A stretch of DNA of 64,000 nucleotides from Otis tarda (Eukaryota; Chordata; Aves; Otidiformes; Otididae): NCBI GenBank assembly GCA_026413225.1, contig CM048552.1, forward strand, positions 135,669,053 to 135,733,052, written 5' to 3'. The position numbers and the translations under genes are program-made. Of this stretch, positions 46,510 to 60,093 are shown in pieces (the stretch's first letter is position 1; each line of letters opens with the position of its first letter). The notes beneath the pieces are model-generated. The model was not told the origin of the DNA and searched no databases. It worked only from the letters and a program-made list of their open reading frames with translations.

Positions 46510-49500
46510 TTCTTCCTCTAGTGAGTGTTAGAATGGATGTATGGTTGACCTAAGCCAGTCAATGACTATACTTCCCAATAGTTCAATAGCTGCTAGCATT
46601 TTCACTGTCCAGTATGGACAGAGGGCCAAGAGGGCACTGTATCAATGCAAAGCGTAAAAAGGAAAATCTAAACCAGATTTAAGATATGCTCTTACACAAT
46701 ACGGTCTCTGCCCATCAAGTCTTTGTGTGGTTGCCTTTTGAATATACTTGCATGTATTATGAGAAGAGCAATAAGCTTTTAGTATTTGACACCATAGTAG
46801 TTACCTCCTCAGCAGCAGTCAATGTCAAAGAAACCCTGTTCCTGTGGACAGAGACAGACAGCCAGGGAAGCAAGCTGCCAGCCCTGGCTTGCCTAGCACA
46901 GGCAGAGGGGTCACATTTTGCTGTCTTGCACAGCTTCTTAACTGCCTGTGTCTGTTGCTGGTCAAGAGAACTAAAGGCAATAAAACACACAATAACCAAC
47001 ATCATCATTTTTCCCTGGAAAACTCAGTGTTGAAGGCTTGGAGAAGCATGGTACATTGAATGCTCTTAATCAACCAGGACTAGTTATCCATGGAATAACA
47101 TTGTCTAAATGTGAATAACCAGTGAAGCAGCTGAAAGCCAGATGACTAAGTAAAGTGTCCAAGCTACACGGAAATGCTTTTTCTCTTTATCTGAGACACA
47201 AGAACATACAAAGACCTGCTCAAAGAGTATGTGAAAACCCTGTTGAGTGTTGCCTAAGACATGCTTTGCAGGTGACACAGACTTGGAGATTAGTTGAGGC
47301 TTCCTGTTGTACATTGTGTTTACTTAGACCACTGTCCCCCCTATATAACTTTGTGTTTCCTCATTACCTGAGATAACTATTCTAAATCCACCCGTGGATC
47401 TGTGTATCTGGAGGAGTGCTCTAGTGACTAGCAGGGCAGCAAATATGAGAGAAGCCAGATCAAGTCTCACACAGCACCACACTTCAGCTATCTAGATTCA
47501 ACAGCCAAATGGAGTCACTTTAGGGGTTTGTTTAGTCAGCTTGTGAATATAAAGCCTCAGTATAGAAGGAAAAATGTGATAGTCCACTGCAGACCTTGAA
47601 TTCAGTTTCACCTGGTGCTGTACTACACCACAGCCTTTCCTCTACTGCAATTTCCTTTTGCATTGCCAGGAAGTGCTATGATGCTTTCTTTTCAGCAGAT
47701 CCACAGAAAAAAGGCAATGCAGTTAAATATCCTGACTGCTAGCCATGACTATCATTCATATAATTACTCAGGGAAATACAACCAGAGTTAACCAGGCCAT
47801 GCCTGTGAATTCACATTTCATTAGTTTCAGCTCTTGTGAAGTCATTTGTTAAGAATCAAAATAATCTTCATTTGGTTTATTGCAATTCACTTCGGAAACT
47901 CACCCAGATGGAGGCCACTGGCTAAGACAGTTCACCAGTGTCTTCAATACAATCTAGCCAATCAGCTTCAGAGGATGATTAACTTTCGTTGAAAATTATC
48001 AATAAGAATAATCAGAGTAAGTGAGGAGATAATTTGGAGAAGATAAAATGCATTAATTTTCTCCCATCGTCATAGCCTTTTTTTAATAACTCTTTTTCCT
48101 TCACTAATATGGATAGGGATGCGGGAGGAAGAAGGAAGGTCTCTGCCATTGATAGTAGTTACATAGAAGGCTCAAGGTCTTTCTTGGAATGACAGGGGAC
48201 ATTGCTGGAAGAAAATCTGGAAATGTTCTTTTAAATATTTTGCATTCCTTTTTTTCCAAGGGAAAAAATATATTATGCACGTAAAAGACTAATGAAAAAC
48301 CAAAGAGTGCTAAACCTGACTGAATGGCCCATGCTCCTGCCTACCTGCATCTCTTGCTTTACCAGACCAATGTACCCCAGGGACCAGAGTTTTATCCAAG
48401 GCAGGTGCCCCTGGAGTACTGCAGAGAGTTGGCAGGGAAGCCACAGAGACTGTCTGCACTTCAGGACATGTCACTCCATCACGTGGATGCCATTTACTTT
48501 TACTCATAGATGCACATGACAGCAGAGCCTTGCCAGCCATGGACACGGTACCTGCAACCACTGAAACACTGACAACTGCCACAAATCAAACTCCAGCAGC
48601 CTGTCTTCTTTTATAAAGAAGGAAGGAAAACCTCTGCTGCTGAGGGTCAAACCACAGGTTTGCTGCTCTTGAGGAAATATTAATTAGAAGCAATAACTAA
48701 GATTTGCCAAATTAAAAGTCTCTGTCCAAGCACTAGAGTAGGACCTAGGCAAGCCTAGATTGCCACAAACTTTCTACACAAACTCATACTCATCCACCGC
48801 ACTCAGGCATCTAATTTTCGGCACTTGCCGAATTCCTCAGTTCACTACCATCATCCTGGGCTGCACTACATTCAAGAGAGAACAGGAGAGAGAGGTCTCT
48901 CTACAGGCGCTGCTCAGCTCTGAAGATCAAGACAGCTCTGACTAACTACGCACTGAACAAAGAGTAACACTGCAGATTCAGGTGTCTAAACTTAGGTGCA
49001 ATGAATCTGGGCCTTAGAAGTCTTCATGAATATGTTTGTAGGTTTCTTAAGAAGTCAAAAAATGCCTTTTGAGATGTTTGTAATGCTGAGATTTTTGAAC
49101 TCTCATGTATTGCAGTTCCTGTTTATAGGAACCTAAGCGTTGTTGCACAGTCAGCCCAGCTCCTACCATCTTTATGCTTCATTTCTTTGCATGTCCTTCT
49201 GTTTCCCAATATCTTTTTAATGCATTAGCTGTTTTAACTGTGAACTGTTACATTCTGGTGCTGTGTCTAGTTGCATGTGTAACACCTTCTGTCTGTTATA
49301 GTAGCAGAAGAAATAAAAGATTGTTTTAATTAGAAGAAACAAGCAACGCTGACTTATGCAATGTCTTTTCAATGAGAAGCAAGTGTAAAAGTGCAGCCAG
49401 ATGCATGCATGTGAGCTGTCCTTTTCTCTGTGATCTATGCTTGGCTTTATAAGAAGCTCAAAAAGCACTAATCTGCCGGTATTAACTAGCACACGCACAA

Positions 49501-52500
49501 ACCCATAATGATGTAGGGTATTGTTCAAATATTCAGCAACAATACAGCTAGGTGTTTCTGGAGGAAGTTTTTCTGTAGGTGCTCCATCTGTATTTTAAGA
49601 GGTGAAAGGAGGAAAGGCTAGAGAAAAAAGAATGCCTCACAAGTTATAGCAACCAGAAAAGAAATTATCATACTCGTTCTCTAGCGCAGTAGTACAATAA
49701 ATGCTAGCCAGTTAGTATCAGTGCAAATAAATGTCTTCCTTTCCTGTCATTATGTATTGCAGCTTCTAACCACAACAGTGAACTGGAACATTTAGAAAGC
49801 AGAAAAGGAGAATATGGTCTTGAAAATCTTCCACAACAGTTACAGTCAAAGAGGTCTTAAAGTAAATTTGGAATGGAATTTTTACCTACCATTTTCTGTG
49901 TGCTGCCAGGGCTGTCAAATTTGTCGTTGGAGGAGACTGTAAATCAGAGCAGAAGAAAACAACATAAAAGAAGTCCTCACTGGTTCAGCTCAGGTGTAGA
50001 GGAGAATATAACATGCCATAACTCACTTAAGGTAACAGCGGCAATCACTACTTTATCACTACTCTTCAGCTGGTCTGAGACTTGAGAAATAATTAAATGT
50101 GAAACAACTGCTTCAACCTACTTCCTCAAACATTTGTACTTAAGCTTAAAACAACAGTGCCTCACTTATCTCTCCACCCTCCCCCCAAAAATAACTGAGT
50201 ACTTTTGTTTTTTTCCTTTTCAACAAATTCTCGCATTACTCATACATCACCATGCTGTTGTGACAAAAGGGGTTTTTTTTGTTCCTTTTGGTCTCATATG
50301 CTGCAATTTGCTCTCTTCTTTGCTACTTTTGAACATGGTTTCCATTTTAAACTGTGTATTTTACCCAGCTACATCATCTTACCATAAATAAGTATGATAA
50401 GACCTACTCCAAAAGATGAACATCCAAGCCCTGGGGAACCCCCAAATGAGGGCAATTGCAAAATACTTGGCTACAGAACGTAAGATCAATTAGCTAGAAG
50501 ACAAATGCGTTACATAAGGGTAACATTCACTTCAGACAACTAAGATTTGCAGAGGCTCAATTTCCTTCTTTTCCTCCCCTCTTTTTTAGTGTAAAAGTTG
50601 CGCAGAGAGATAGAAATTGTTAATTGACATTTACAATATTTTAGATCTGGAAATCCAGTAATAATAATAAAAATAATAGTTGTTATTATTTGGGGTTTAT
50701 TTCTGCTTCAAATATCTTCAAGAACTGGAACAAAACTCTTAAGCTGAATACTTCGTGGAACAAATGTCTGTTAAGTGAATGGGACTTTGGGGAAGGGAAC
50801 CAAAATAAAACAGGAAAAAAACATAGTGTTAAAGGCATAGGAAACTGGATATAAAAAGTATGGGAGAATGCAGAAGGGACAAAGTTAAAGATGCCATGGA
50901 TAGACTTAAGCAGGTGACAATCCAGCATTTCATGGAACACAAAGTCTATTTGAGAATTTCTTACTTAGAAGTTTCTATGCTTAGCAGGACAGACTAGTTC
51001 AATGGTTAGGATGTTTATTAGGTTTTGTTTGGGTTTTTTTTTTAATGTCTTCTTTCCCTACATATTTTTATTGTAAATAGCAGTTCATAATTTCTGACTC
51101 TTACTAAAAGGACTGTAATAAAGTACAATTCCTCTGCTCTTGACTGTTAACTGGATTTTTCTCTTCACGCAAGATGCACTGAGATTTTCATTGGGGTTTA
51201 TGATAACTAATGTAGACATCTCACTAAAATCTTGTTGCATTCTCCAAGGCCATTCAAGACATTTCTGTCAGGAGGAAAACATTCCTTGCAAACATCCTAC
51301 ACTAGCTATTCCACTCTAAATATTTCACATATTGTACATCACCAGAAGATAAAGTTAGCTTCCACTCATTTATAGTTATTCACCTTACTATGAAACAAAT
51401 GTGCTTAATTAGTTGTGAAATAATACCTAAGAGATAGCACCTAACAGTACCTAAGATGTTTATTTTACTTTTTTCATATTAGGAACTCACTGTCGATCAG
51501 CCAAGAGTACATGAGTTTCAGTTCCGTGCAGAGCGAAACTGCAACTGTAGCTGAACCTATAAGAAACACAGAGCATTTTTAAACTTGGGGTTTTTAACCT
51601 AATAAATGTGATAAGCAAAATACAGCAGTATTTCCTTTCAAAAGGTGGGGAGTAAATGTAGGGGACCTCAGCAGTCTGGAATTTCAGAACTACAATCTGA
51701 TTTTTAGAGGCAAAGAGAGTCACTGATTTACTGATTTTAAAAGTTCAGGTTTCCCTCAAATGTTGTGCAAAGTCTCTCTTGCCTCCTGTGAAACGCAAAG
51801 TAACTGAAAGCAGAAAAGAACTTCCTACTGCGCCACGTGGTAGGGGAGGACCCTCTGGTAACAACGCATCTATTTTGCCACCTCTGTGAGTGAAGAATAT
51901 AATTTAAAATAGAGCAGGAGTCTTTAATTGCCTTAATCCTTCACCCACAGGTTTAGGTTTCAGTTAGATTGCAACTGAACTAGTGAACATCATGTTTTCT
52001 TTTTTTCTTTTCCTTTCTCATCTAAATGAAAACTTTCAGCAAGTTGCTTTAGTTTATTTATCAATATCTACCGTGTTTATCTTAAAGCTGGGTAGTTTAC
52101 ACAAAGTCATAAAGTTTTGCATGTCTTTTTTCTAATGTGCTAACCCTCATACTAATAACTATGATAGCACCTTAAGTATTCATGGTTAATGTGATGTTCA
52201 GTGTAGTATTGCGTAATTTATCCAGGAAATTAGAGATAAGTTAAGTTGCTCAATTTTTGAAATATATAAGTTACTCTTCAAACTGATGTAGACAGATGTA
52301 CACAAAAGATGAACCACAAAGAGAAATGGATAGCAAAACTGATAACAAAATCACTTGCAGAAGCCTTAAGGGATGTAAAAATGTAGGGTTCCTCCTGACG
52401 GTTGCTGCAGAAATGTATTTGCATGCACTAAAATTAACCAAAACAATAAACAGAAGACAGCAGTAGAGAAGACTGGCCTACAACAAGGGCAGAGGAAGTT

Positions 52501-52600
52501 TTCAGAGCTCTGGTGAGGGAGGAGACCTTCACAGACCTGCGTTAAGACCTTAGCCAACCACCCAGTGCGCTGACATGTGACGAAGGGAGCCTCTAGCATC
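46510..52600. other. region between TLR7 and upstream repeats; holds unseen TLR7 5' UTR exon(s), nothing else recognised
   Basis: TLR7 5' untranslated exon(s) and promoter are expected here but cannot be placed from sequence alone. The stretch is AT-rich, with an (AAT)n-like run at about 50658-50690 and short chance frames on both strands. No interspersed repeat of the CR1 or LTR types was recognised. Confidence 0.5.
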
Positions 52601-52619
52601 ACACAGATAGATTTTCCCA

Positions 52620-54160
52620 TTTCTGAAAGCTGAGGCGACCCAAGACAACTCTGCTGTCCTTTTTTTCTCATTACACAGAAAATTTTAAACTCCACCATTT
52701 CATGATTACTATGGCCAAGACAGCCACCTACAATCATATTCCCCATGAGTCCTTATCCATTCACAAAGAAGAAGTTTTGGAGAGCATCTTTCCTAGTTGG
52801 CTCGCTGAGTATCTAATCACAAGAAGTTATTATCTCCTACAAACTTCAAGAATTTCCAAAATCTACTCGTCACAGCAGTATGATATTCCTAGTTGATATC
52901 TGGGAAATTGAATCTCTTATAAGGACAGGGGCTACTGATCGAGAAATTTCTCCTAATTGCCTATAGAAAACTCATCAGTGCTTACAGCCTGGCTGGGCAA
53001 TCAGTAGTAGACACCCAATACAACATGTCCTTTGATTTCCATCCCCCTAATCCTCACCCACAGGCTCGCAACCACATTATCACTAACTGAAGGGCTGTGC
53101 AATTAAACCTCTCCCTTACGTATAGTGCGACACATCCACCTCGCCTGTCTTGCCTTTCCCTACTGAACAGCCTATAGCCCTCCATCCCAGCACTCCAATC
53201 GTGGGACTCATTCCACCAAGTCTCACTAATACCAATGATATCATAGCTCTGGGAGCTAACCAACCCTTCCAGTTCATCCTGTTTTTTTCTCATACTGCAT
53301 GCGTTGGTGGTGTATTAGCATTTCAGATATGCTCCTGAGCCCTCCATGCTCCCAGCAGCAGTGTAAATGTTCCCACTGGGATTGCCACCCTTGGCGATAC
53401 CATGACAACCCTTGGCTTACCTCCTGCAATCCTGTTGGTAGCCCCTTCCTACATCGATTCTAATTTAAAGCTCTCTTTATCAGCCCTTCCAGCTTACACT
53501 CAAAGATCCATTTTCCCCATTGGGACAGGTGGATTCTGTCAGGCCCTAACATACCTTATATCTCAAAGGCTCTTCCATGGTTTAAAACCCCAGAGTTTTG
53601 GCAGAGGCACTAGTCCTGGAGTATTGGTATCCTGGGCTCATCTGTTTCTTCTGAGATCTCCCCCCATTACTGGGAGAATTGAGGAATATACTACCTGTGT
53701 TTCCAGATTTTTAGCATTCTTCCAAGGGCTCTGAAGTCTGTTTTGATTGACCTCAGACCTTTTGTTGTGACATCATTTGTACCCACATAAAAGAGCAGGA
53801 ATGAATAGTAGTCTGAAGGTTGAACTAGACTCTACAGTCTTGTGGTCATGTCCCTAATTTGGGGCCCCAGGGAGGCAGCAAATATCCCTGAAGAGAGGGT
53901 TCAGTCTGCAAACGGGTTCTTCCATTCCCCGCAGGAGGGAATTGCCAATGACCATAACTCACTGTTGTTTTCCTCTGTGCTGATCTTAATGCAGGTTTTG
54001 TTATGAGGAGTTGGTCTCTCTGATCTTGGCAAGACTGCTTGCTCAGGTTCCTCCTCTGGTCTGGTCCCCATCAGGGGTAACCTATGACACAAGTACAGCA
54101 CAACATAGGCCTTGGGAAGAACGAGATGAGTGTCCACAATCACACTTCATTGCTCACTCA
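52620..54160 (-). mobile_element. CR1 LINE, 5' part (ORF1 end and ORF2 endonuclease)
   Basis: Minus-strand reading. 54150-53340 resembles the avian CR1 ORF1 region in DNA wording. 53293-53090 encodes the ORF2 endonuclease start: 'DELEGLVSSQSYDIIGISET', 'WWNESHDWSAGMEGYRLFSR', 'GGCVALYVRERF'. 52746-52660 carries the later 'CLGHSNHEMVEFKI' motif (the SDH active-site stretch, with N for D). The 'ISETWW' catalytic glutamate is kept. The RT domain and 3' end are missing, which is unusual because CR1 copies normally lose the 5' end. Several stops; inactive. Confidence 0.88.
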
Positions 54161-54167
54161 CAACAGC

Positions 54168-54684
54168 TGTACTGGGTCTGGCTGGGATGGAGTTCCTTTT
54201 CTTGATAGCAGGCCCTGTGGTGCCCTGATTTAGACTGGTGGCCAAACCAGTGTTGATAACACACCAGTGTTATGGCTACTGGGGAACTTGCACAGCCTCA
54301 AGGTCACCTTCGTTTTGCACGTTGCCCTCCTGGGGAGCAGGCTGGGAGTGGACAAGAGACGGGGAGGTGACACAGCCAGGACAGCAGTGCCCAACTGACC
54401 AAGGCGATAACTCATGCCAGATGGTGCTGTGCCCAGCAATAAATCTTGAGGTGGGTCAGAGTTTCACGAAAGCAGCCATCACTCAGAAGCTGGTTGGGCA
54501 TTGGTCATCTGGTGGCAGGTGGTGAGTGATTGCTTTTGCACCATTTGCCTTTTTTTTTTTTCATTTATGAACCTGTCCTTATCTCTACCTACAAGCTGGT
54601 CTCACTTCTGCCCTCCTGATTGTCTCCCCAACTCAGCTGCGTGCGGGGGCTTGGCTGTCAGCCTGGGTCAGCCATCACACAACA
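54168..54684 (+). mobile_element. ERV solo LTR of a second avian family
   Basis: It opens TGTACTGGGTCTGGCTGGGA and contains the phrase GTTGATAACACACCAGTGTT, an AATAAA polyadenylation signal at about 54438, a poly(T)-rich stretch at 54551-54563 and a closing GTCAGCCTGGGTCAGCCATCA. This wording matches a common bird ERV LTR that I know only by its sequence pattern. No internal retroviral genes are attached. It starts eight bases after the CR1, so it probably inserted at or near the CR1's end. Confidence 0.75.
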
Positions 54685-54824
54685 CGTGACAAACCACAGA
54701 GCACCAGCATTGGCACTAGAAGCTCGATGAACAACTCAGTGAGGGACTTGTGCAGTGAAAACAGGCTCAGGCTTCACTCCCAAAGGTCCACTACCTCAGC
54801 AACAGGCTCTGAGCTTTTGCTGTT

Positions 54825-55122
54825 TATAGAATCATAGAACCATAGAATGGTTAGGGTTGGAAGGGACCTTCAAAGGTCATCTAGTCCAACCCCCCTGCAA
54901 GGAGCAGGGACATCCCTGACTAGATCAGGTTGCTCAGAGCCTCATCCAGCCTGGCCTTGAACGTTTGCAGGGATGGGGCCTCCACCACCTTTCTGGGCAA
55001 CCTGTTCCAGTGTTCTATAACTCGCATTGTAAAAAATCTTTTCCTAATTTCCAATCTAAATCTACCCCCCACTATTTTAAAACCATTACTCCTTGTCTTA
55101 TTGCAACAGGCCCTACTAAACA
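54825..55122 (-). mobile_element. CR1 LINE 3' end
   Basis: Reverse-complemented CR1 tail starts at 54825 (ATAGAATCATAGAACCATAG), followed by the GGTTGGAAGGGACCTT...CATCTAGTCCAACC stretch. It is 5'-truncated within the ORF2 C-terminus (near the CAACAGGCCCTACTAAACAG block). Confidence 0.94.
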
Positions 55123-55129
55123 GCCTCTA

Positions 55130-56350
55130 TTTAAAGACCCTAGAGACCATGGCAAGAGCTTCCAGAAAAGCTGCAGCTTCAAGTACTTTTGAGAAATGCA
55201 AGAATTTGTACTTCCACTAGGGCAGTAGAATGAGTCAAAATAAGGTTGATGATAGACAAATATGAATTAAAACCTCTTCTGCTATGCAAACCAGTATATT
55301 TTTATTTATTTCAAAATAATGCTGCTGAGAGAAAAAAAAGATTCCCATCAGGCTGAACTGTTGTCTGATCTTCAGACCAGAATCCCAGAACAGGCCAGGG
55401 AGTGTACACCAAACACCTCGCAGTTTTCTCTTTCCATCCCTCCTAATTCTGTAAAAATGATTTTTTACAGAGCTGCTGGAATTCACCTACAACTCTTCAT
55501 AAGCACTTCATGTGCACAAAAGGCAGCAGATACAGTAAGTTTAATTCTGTATTTTCCTTCTGCTCTTTCCCTCCCTCTCATCCTGTTAAATACAGCTGAG
55601 TGGGTTTGCTTACAACCATTGGAGAAGTAAGAACTTTAACTGCTCATAAAGTGTGTTATCTCAAACTCCCAATGAAATGCAAACATTGTGTCCCTTTTAT
55701 CAGACCATAAAAAGGAGGAGAAGGATGATCTTATTACAAAGATGTGTACCAGTCTGCTGTGATTAACAGTTCATCCCTATGTCCAGGACAGCTGGAGCAT
55801 GATATATGAGCATATATCATGAATCAGTGCCTACATTCTTCCCTATTTGACCTGTGCAGGGCATGGTCTTCAAAAAAAAAAAGCATGTCAAAAGAATAAA
55901 ACCACAAGCTATCTCTTGGCACAAGTAATTTTCAAGATTTATTTACAATACATTACTTGTGCACAGTAAAGGCAAACACTTCAGCATTTTGTTTCTAATA
56001 AAGATCTGATCTACAAAACAACTGAATTGATACTGTGCTTTAAAAGTATTGTATGCCTTTTGCATAGGAATGAGGTCTAAACTTTGGTATAATTATGTGG
56101 CCATAAACTTGGGGTTAACAACTGAACTGCAAAGTAATATTTTCAAGATAATAGGTTAAATTATCTGATATTTTAAAATTGCTTTACCAAATAAAACAAT
56201 TCTTTTCCATTATAACATATTTTCGAAAATTTAACTATAATGAGGAATTCCTCTGAGAACTAGTGGTTGAACTGAATTCTCATCACAATACCTTATATAC
56301 CCCATTTCTATATTCATCACTGAAAGTAGTACAGGTGAAGTTCTGTTTTA
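55130..56350. other. intergenic DNA with a short palindrome
   Basis: AT-rich sequence without a gene. A minus-strand AATAAA occurs at about 55938-55944 and could be a distal polyadenylation signal of PRPS2, but an LTR lies between it and the stop codon. Confidence 0.5.
55798..55821. repeat. perfect 11-bp inverted repeat, 2-base centre
   Basis: CATGATATATG (55798-55808) and CATATATCATG (55811-55821) are exact reverse complements around AG. AT-rich palindromes of this size arise by chance now and then. Confidence 0.85.
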
Positions 56351-56355
56351 CTCTG

Positions 56356-57441
56356 TGTTGGTTTTGTTTAGGGCGGGTGGGGTCTACGGCAGCAGCTTCT
56401 GTAAGAAGCTGCTAGAAATTTCCCCTTTGTCCGGACGGGCCTAGGACAGACCCACCACTGACCAAGGGCAAGCCAATTGGTGGGAGAATGTTCCCTGATA
56501 ACGCCTCTGTGATAACGTATTTAAGAAGGGGAAAATTAAAAAAAAAAAAAAAGAGGAAGTGAAGCAGCAGCAAGGGCAGAGAGGGGGAGGCACAAGCCTT
56601 GTGGGCCCTGCAGCCCTCACCCTCTGGGTGGCCAACTGGGCCTGACTCGGCTGCAAGACATGGAGAGGAGAGGAGCTGGGTGATGTGAAGAGATTCTGAG
56701 AGGTGTCTGCCTGCCTGTTATGAAGAATTTCTTGTGGGAGGAACGGCTGCAGACGCCAAGGTCAGTGAAGAAGGAGGGGCAGGAGTAATGCGGCTCCTGC
56801 CCTGCAGCCCGTGGTGACGACCATGGTTGTCCCCCTGCAACCCATGAAGGTCCACGGAGGAGCAGAGATCCACCTGCAGCCCATGGAGGACCCCATGCCA
56901 AGGCAGGCAGATGCCTGAAGGAGGCTGTGGCCCTGTGGCTGTGGCACCTGCCCCCACTGGGGCAGGTGCTTCCTGAGGGACTGCACCCCATGGAAAAACA
57001 ACCCACACCAGAGCAGTTCATGAAGGACTGTAGCCTGTAGGACAAACCCCACACTGGAGCAGGGGAGGAATGTGAGGAGTTCTTCCCCCAGTAATGAGGC
57101 AATAGTGTAAAACAACCTGTGATGAACTGACCGCATTCCCTATTCCCCCCTGTGCCGCTCAAGTGACAGAAGGAGCTTGAGATAACTGAAATGAATTTAA
57201 GCCCATCAAGAGGGAGGGGTGAGGGGGATCTTGTTTTGTTCTCTTCCTCAAGATCTTGCTTTGCTTTTAATAGTAAATAAATAGTTTTCCCCAATTCGAG
57301 TTTGTTTTGCCTGTAACAGTAACTTTAATGATCTCTCCCGGTCCTTATCTCAAACTTTGAGCCTTTTTTGTTATATTATTTCTCCCCTGTTCCCTTGGAG
57401 GGTGGGGGGAGTGAGACAGAGACTGCATAGCTTGGTCCGTC
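56356..57441 (+). mobile_element. ERV solo LTR (plus orientation), same family as 34055-35191
   Basis: It opens TGTTGGTTTTGTTTAG and carries an AGCCAATTGG CCAAT box (about 56469), a GATAACG pair, a TATTTAAG TATA-like box (about 56518) and an AATAAA polyadenylation signal at 57276-57281, giving a full U3-R-U5 layout. It diverges from its partner near 57441, so its 3' end is approximate or slightly truncated. The long minus-strand frames over it (for example 57294-56617) are chance frames. It lies 3' of PRPS2, pointing against the direction of PRPS2 transcription. Confidence 0.85.
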
Positions 57442-57444
57442 ATT

Positions 57445-58860
57445 CTCATATAGAAAAAAAAAATCCATGTAGGAAGTAAAGAATTACTGGAAAAAAAAAA
57501 TATAAAGACAAAAGGGTTTAAATCCTCAGAGAAACCAAGAGAACAGTCTGTCTCAAGATTGTCTTAAATTTAATGGAAAAATCCATTTTATAATATGACA
57601 TTGTGTCATTATAAATATATCCTTGAATAAGCAAGGTCAGATTAAATAAGGCTTTTTTTTTTTATGCAGCTCCACAGTGAAGAAGCATCTCTCAAACATA
57701 GCAAATGCTTTTGTAATTAACAATTGCAATTTCAGGTAGGAAATTGAGTTTTTTTCACAGGACCTATGTGCGGGAACACTATCTTAATACACACAAACTC
57801 TACCTTTCTTGCAGGAAGACTGAAAGCACTCCATACAAAGATTCAGAGACCTAATATGACAATATTAGATTTGTTTTTTTCCTCCAGAATCCATTACTGA
57901 CTGTAATACTAGTACTTAACCATAAGTTTTATCAGCATAAAAGAGGCAAAACTGTTTTCATAATTATTTTATCTATCTGATGTTAAAGTATTCAAGACTA
58001 GTTAGTCTACCAGAGTTCACTGACTGCACAGTAAAGTGCTGTGGTACTTTGTAATAGAAACCTGAAGCTCTATTGATTGTGCAGTTTGAGAAGAACCCAA
58101 AAAGTATTTTTACATACTTTCTAATCAAGTAAATATGGGTAGAGAGCAGCTTGTATAAATATAAGTGTGTTTAAATTTGCTGTTTGGACTTTGTGTAGCG
58201 AAGCTTTACAATATTAACAGGAAAACTGCTATGAAGTGATTCATATGACCGCAATCAAGGAATGTCAAAAAGTATGGGGGGGTGGAGGGGGGAATGAAAT
58301 TTAAACCAAACTGCTCATGATTAAAGATTGGTCCTTCTTATTATTGAAACACATGAAATTAATCATCCCAGGAATACTGAAACATTAATCTTACAACTGA
58401 AGACAGCAACGGCACAGAATAGATGTTAAGGAAACAATTTAATATAATGATAGCTTTACAAAAGAAAACAGCAGCCACATATTTTGTGTGGAAAAAAGAA
58501 CACAAAGTGTATGAAACACAGTTAATACTATGGATGTGTCAACAGTTCCTCAAAATTAACATGAAATTCACATTCTGTTAGGGCTTACAAAATACTGTTT
58601 ATGGTAGTTAAACATAACAAAACAAAAACCAACAGCTGCTTGCCTGACAGAAGAACAGATACAAGATACCCAAGCCTGCACAGAACGTGATCTTAGATGC
58701 ATAAGTCCCATTAAGTTCTACAAACGGTTTCTACTTCTGTATAGAAAAACAGATCCAAAGGAGCAGTTTAGCAGAAAGTGAGGATAGGCACATAAACGAG
58801 AACTTACGCAACACACAAGACTTCCAGACTCTCAAGGGAATTCATAAAGTTTCTGCAAGA
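57445..58860. other. AT-rich sequence 3' of PRPS2, no gene seen
   Basis: Possibly part of a long PRPS2 3' untranslated region or intergenic DNA. No second gene, and no CR1 or LTR beyond the one listed. There is a G-rich run at 58276-58292. Confidence 0.45.
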
Positions 58861-58866
58861 TGGAGA

Positions 58867-58872
58867 TTTATT
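58867..58872 (-). terminator. candidate PRPS2 polyadenylation signal AATAAA
   Basis: Canonical hexamer on the minus strand about 170 bases after the PRPS2 stop codon. It is the closest one; later hexamers exist, so this may be only one of several sites. Confidence 0.35.
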
Positions 58873-59040
58873 GCTCATTTACAAAGAACAAATGGTAATT
58901 ACAAGACAAATATAATAATTAAACATACAAGCTCTTGGACTTCTAGAAAGATACTAATTTCTTGTGTTTGAGATGCATTGTTAGAAACAACAGTGCTAGC
59001 TGAAGGAAGCTTTGCAAAGATGCAATGTAATCTTCTGCAG

Positions 59041-59145
<105 letters not shown>

Positions 59146-60093
59146 TCAAGACTATGAATTTTATGGGATGCCAAGAATAAACAACTATACAATTTATAAA
59201 CATATGAACAAACATTCAATTTACCATTGTGGTCTCTTACCACTTCCAGGAAGTAAAATAACTTTAAAGCATTAGGTACTTAACATATACTTAAGAATCG
59301 CCTTAATACAAAGTACAGACTCAAAATTTGAGTAAGAAAGCATTCAATAAAATTGCTGCACAGGCATACTGATGAAGACTTCTGGCAAGAGGGTATGTTG
59401 TCAAAAAGAAGCGATTCTAGCCATCAGATGGCAGTGTCTACTTGACACAAATACAGTTTAAGGGCAGTATACCTTTTAAGTGCTTGCCTTGTTTCAATAA
59501 ATGCCAAATAAATTTTCAGCTTTTTAAAAATTCAGTGTTGCATTTAAAAAACCCAATCTTTTATGCTGTCCTCCACTCAGTACTAAGGAAAAATCCAAAA
59601 AGGGATACATAGCTTCCTAGAACAATCTCATGTAAAAGCTACTGACATGTCAGTTTTGTATTTTCAGTTTAGTTTTTGAAGAGAAACATGACATTGTTAT
59701 CTTGAGCATTGTCATGACTATTTTTTTTTTTTTAAAAAAAAAAGTCATCTAAGTTTTCTGTGGCATCCACAATATCACTAACTTAAGTTCTAAATACGAG
59801 TATTGTATGATTAATATTGATGAGCCCTCTCCCCCAAAAAACAGTCAGTTTTACATTTGCCACTCTTTCACAGTCTGGCATACTTAATCTATTGCAAATA
59901 CCACATATTTTGCAATACTACCTGAATCCCCTTAAAACATTTTTTTTATGCCAATGTTTTAGCAAGATCTTCTGCAAACTTGTACAACATATTTTAGAGT
60001 ATTATTTTCCTCTCAAGGCACACATTCTAGCATCAGTAAACAGTAAAATACAAATCCAGAGTTTAAACAGACGAGACAAACACACCACTGTAC

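Noticed and set aside
53402-53734. 110-codon plus-strand frame
   Set aside because: Antisense to the CR1 ORF1 region.
56617-57294. 225-codon minus-strand open frame
   Set aside because: Antisense chance frame of the second LTR; it resembles the 34316 frame only because the LTRs are homologous.
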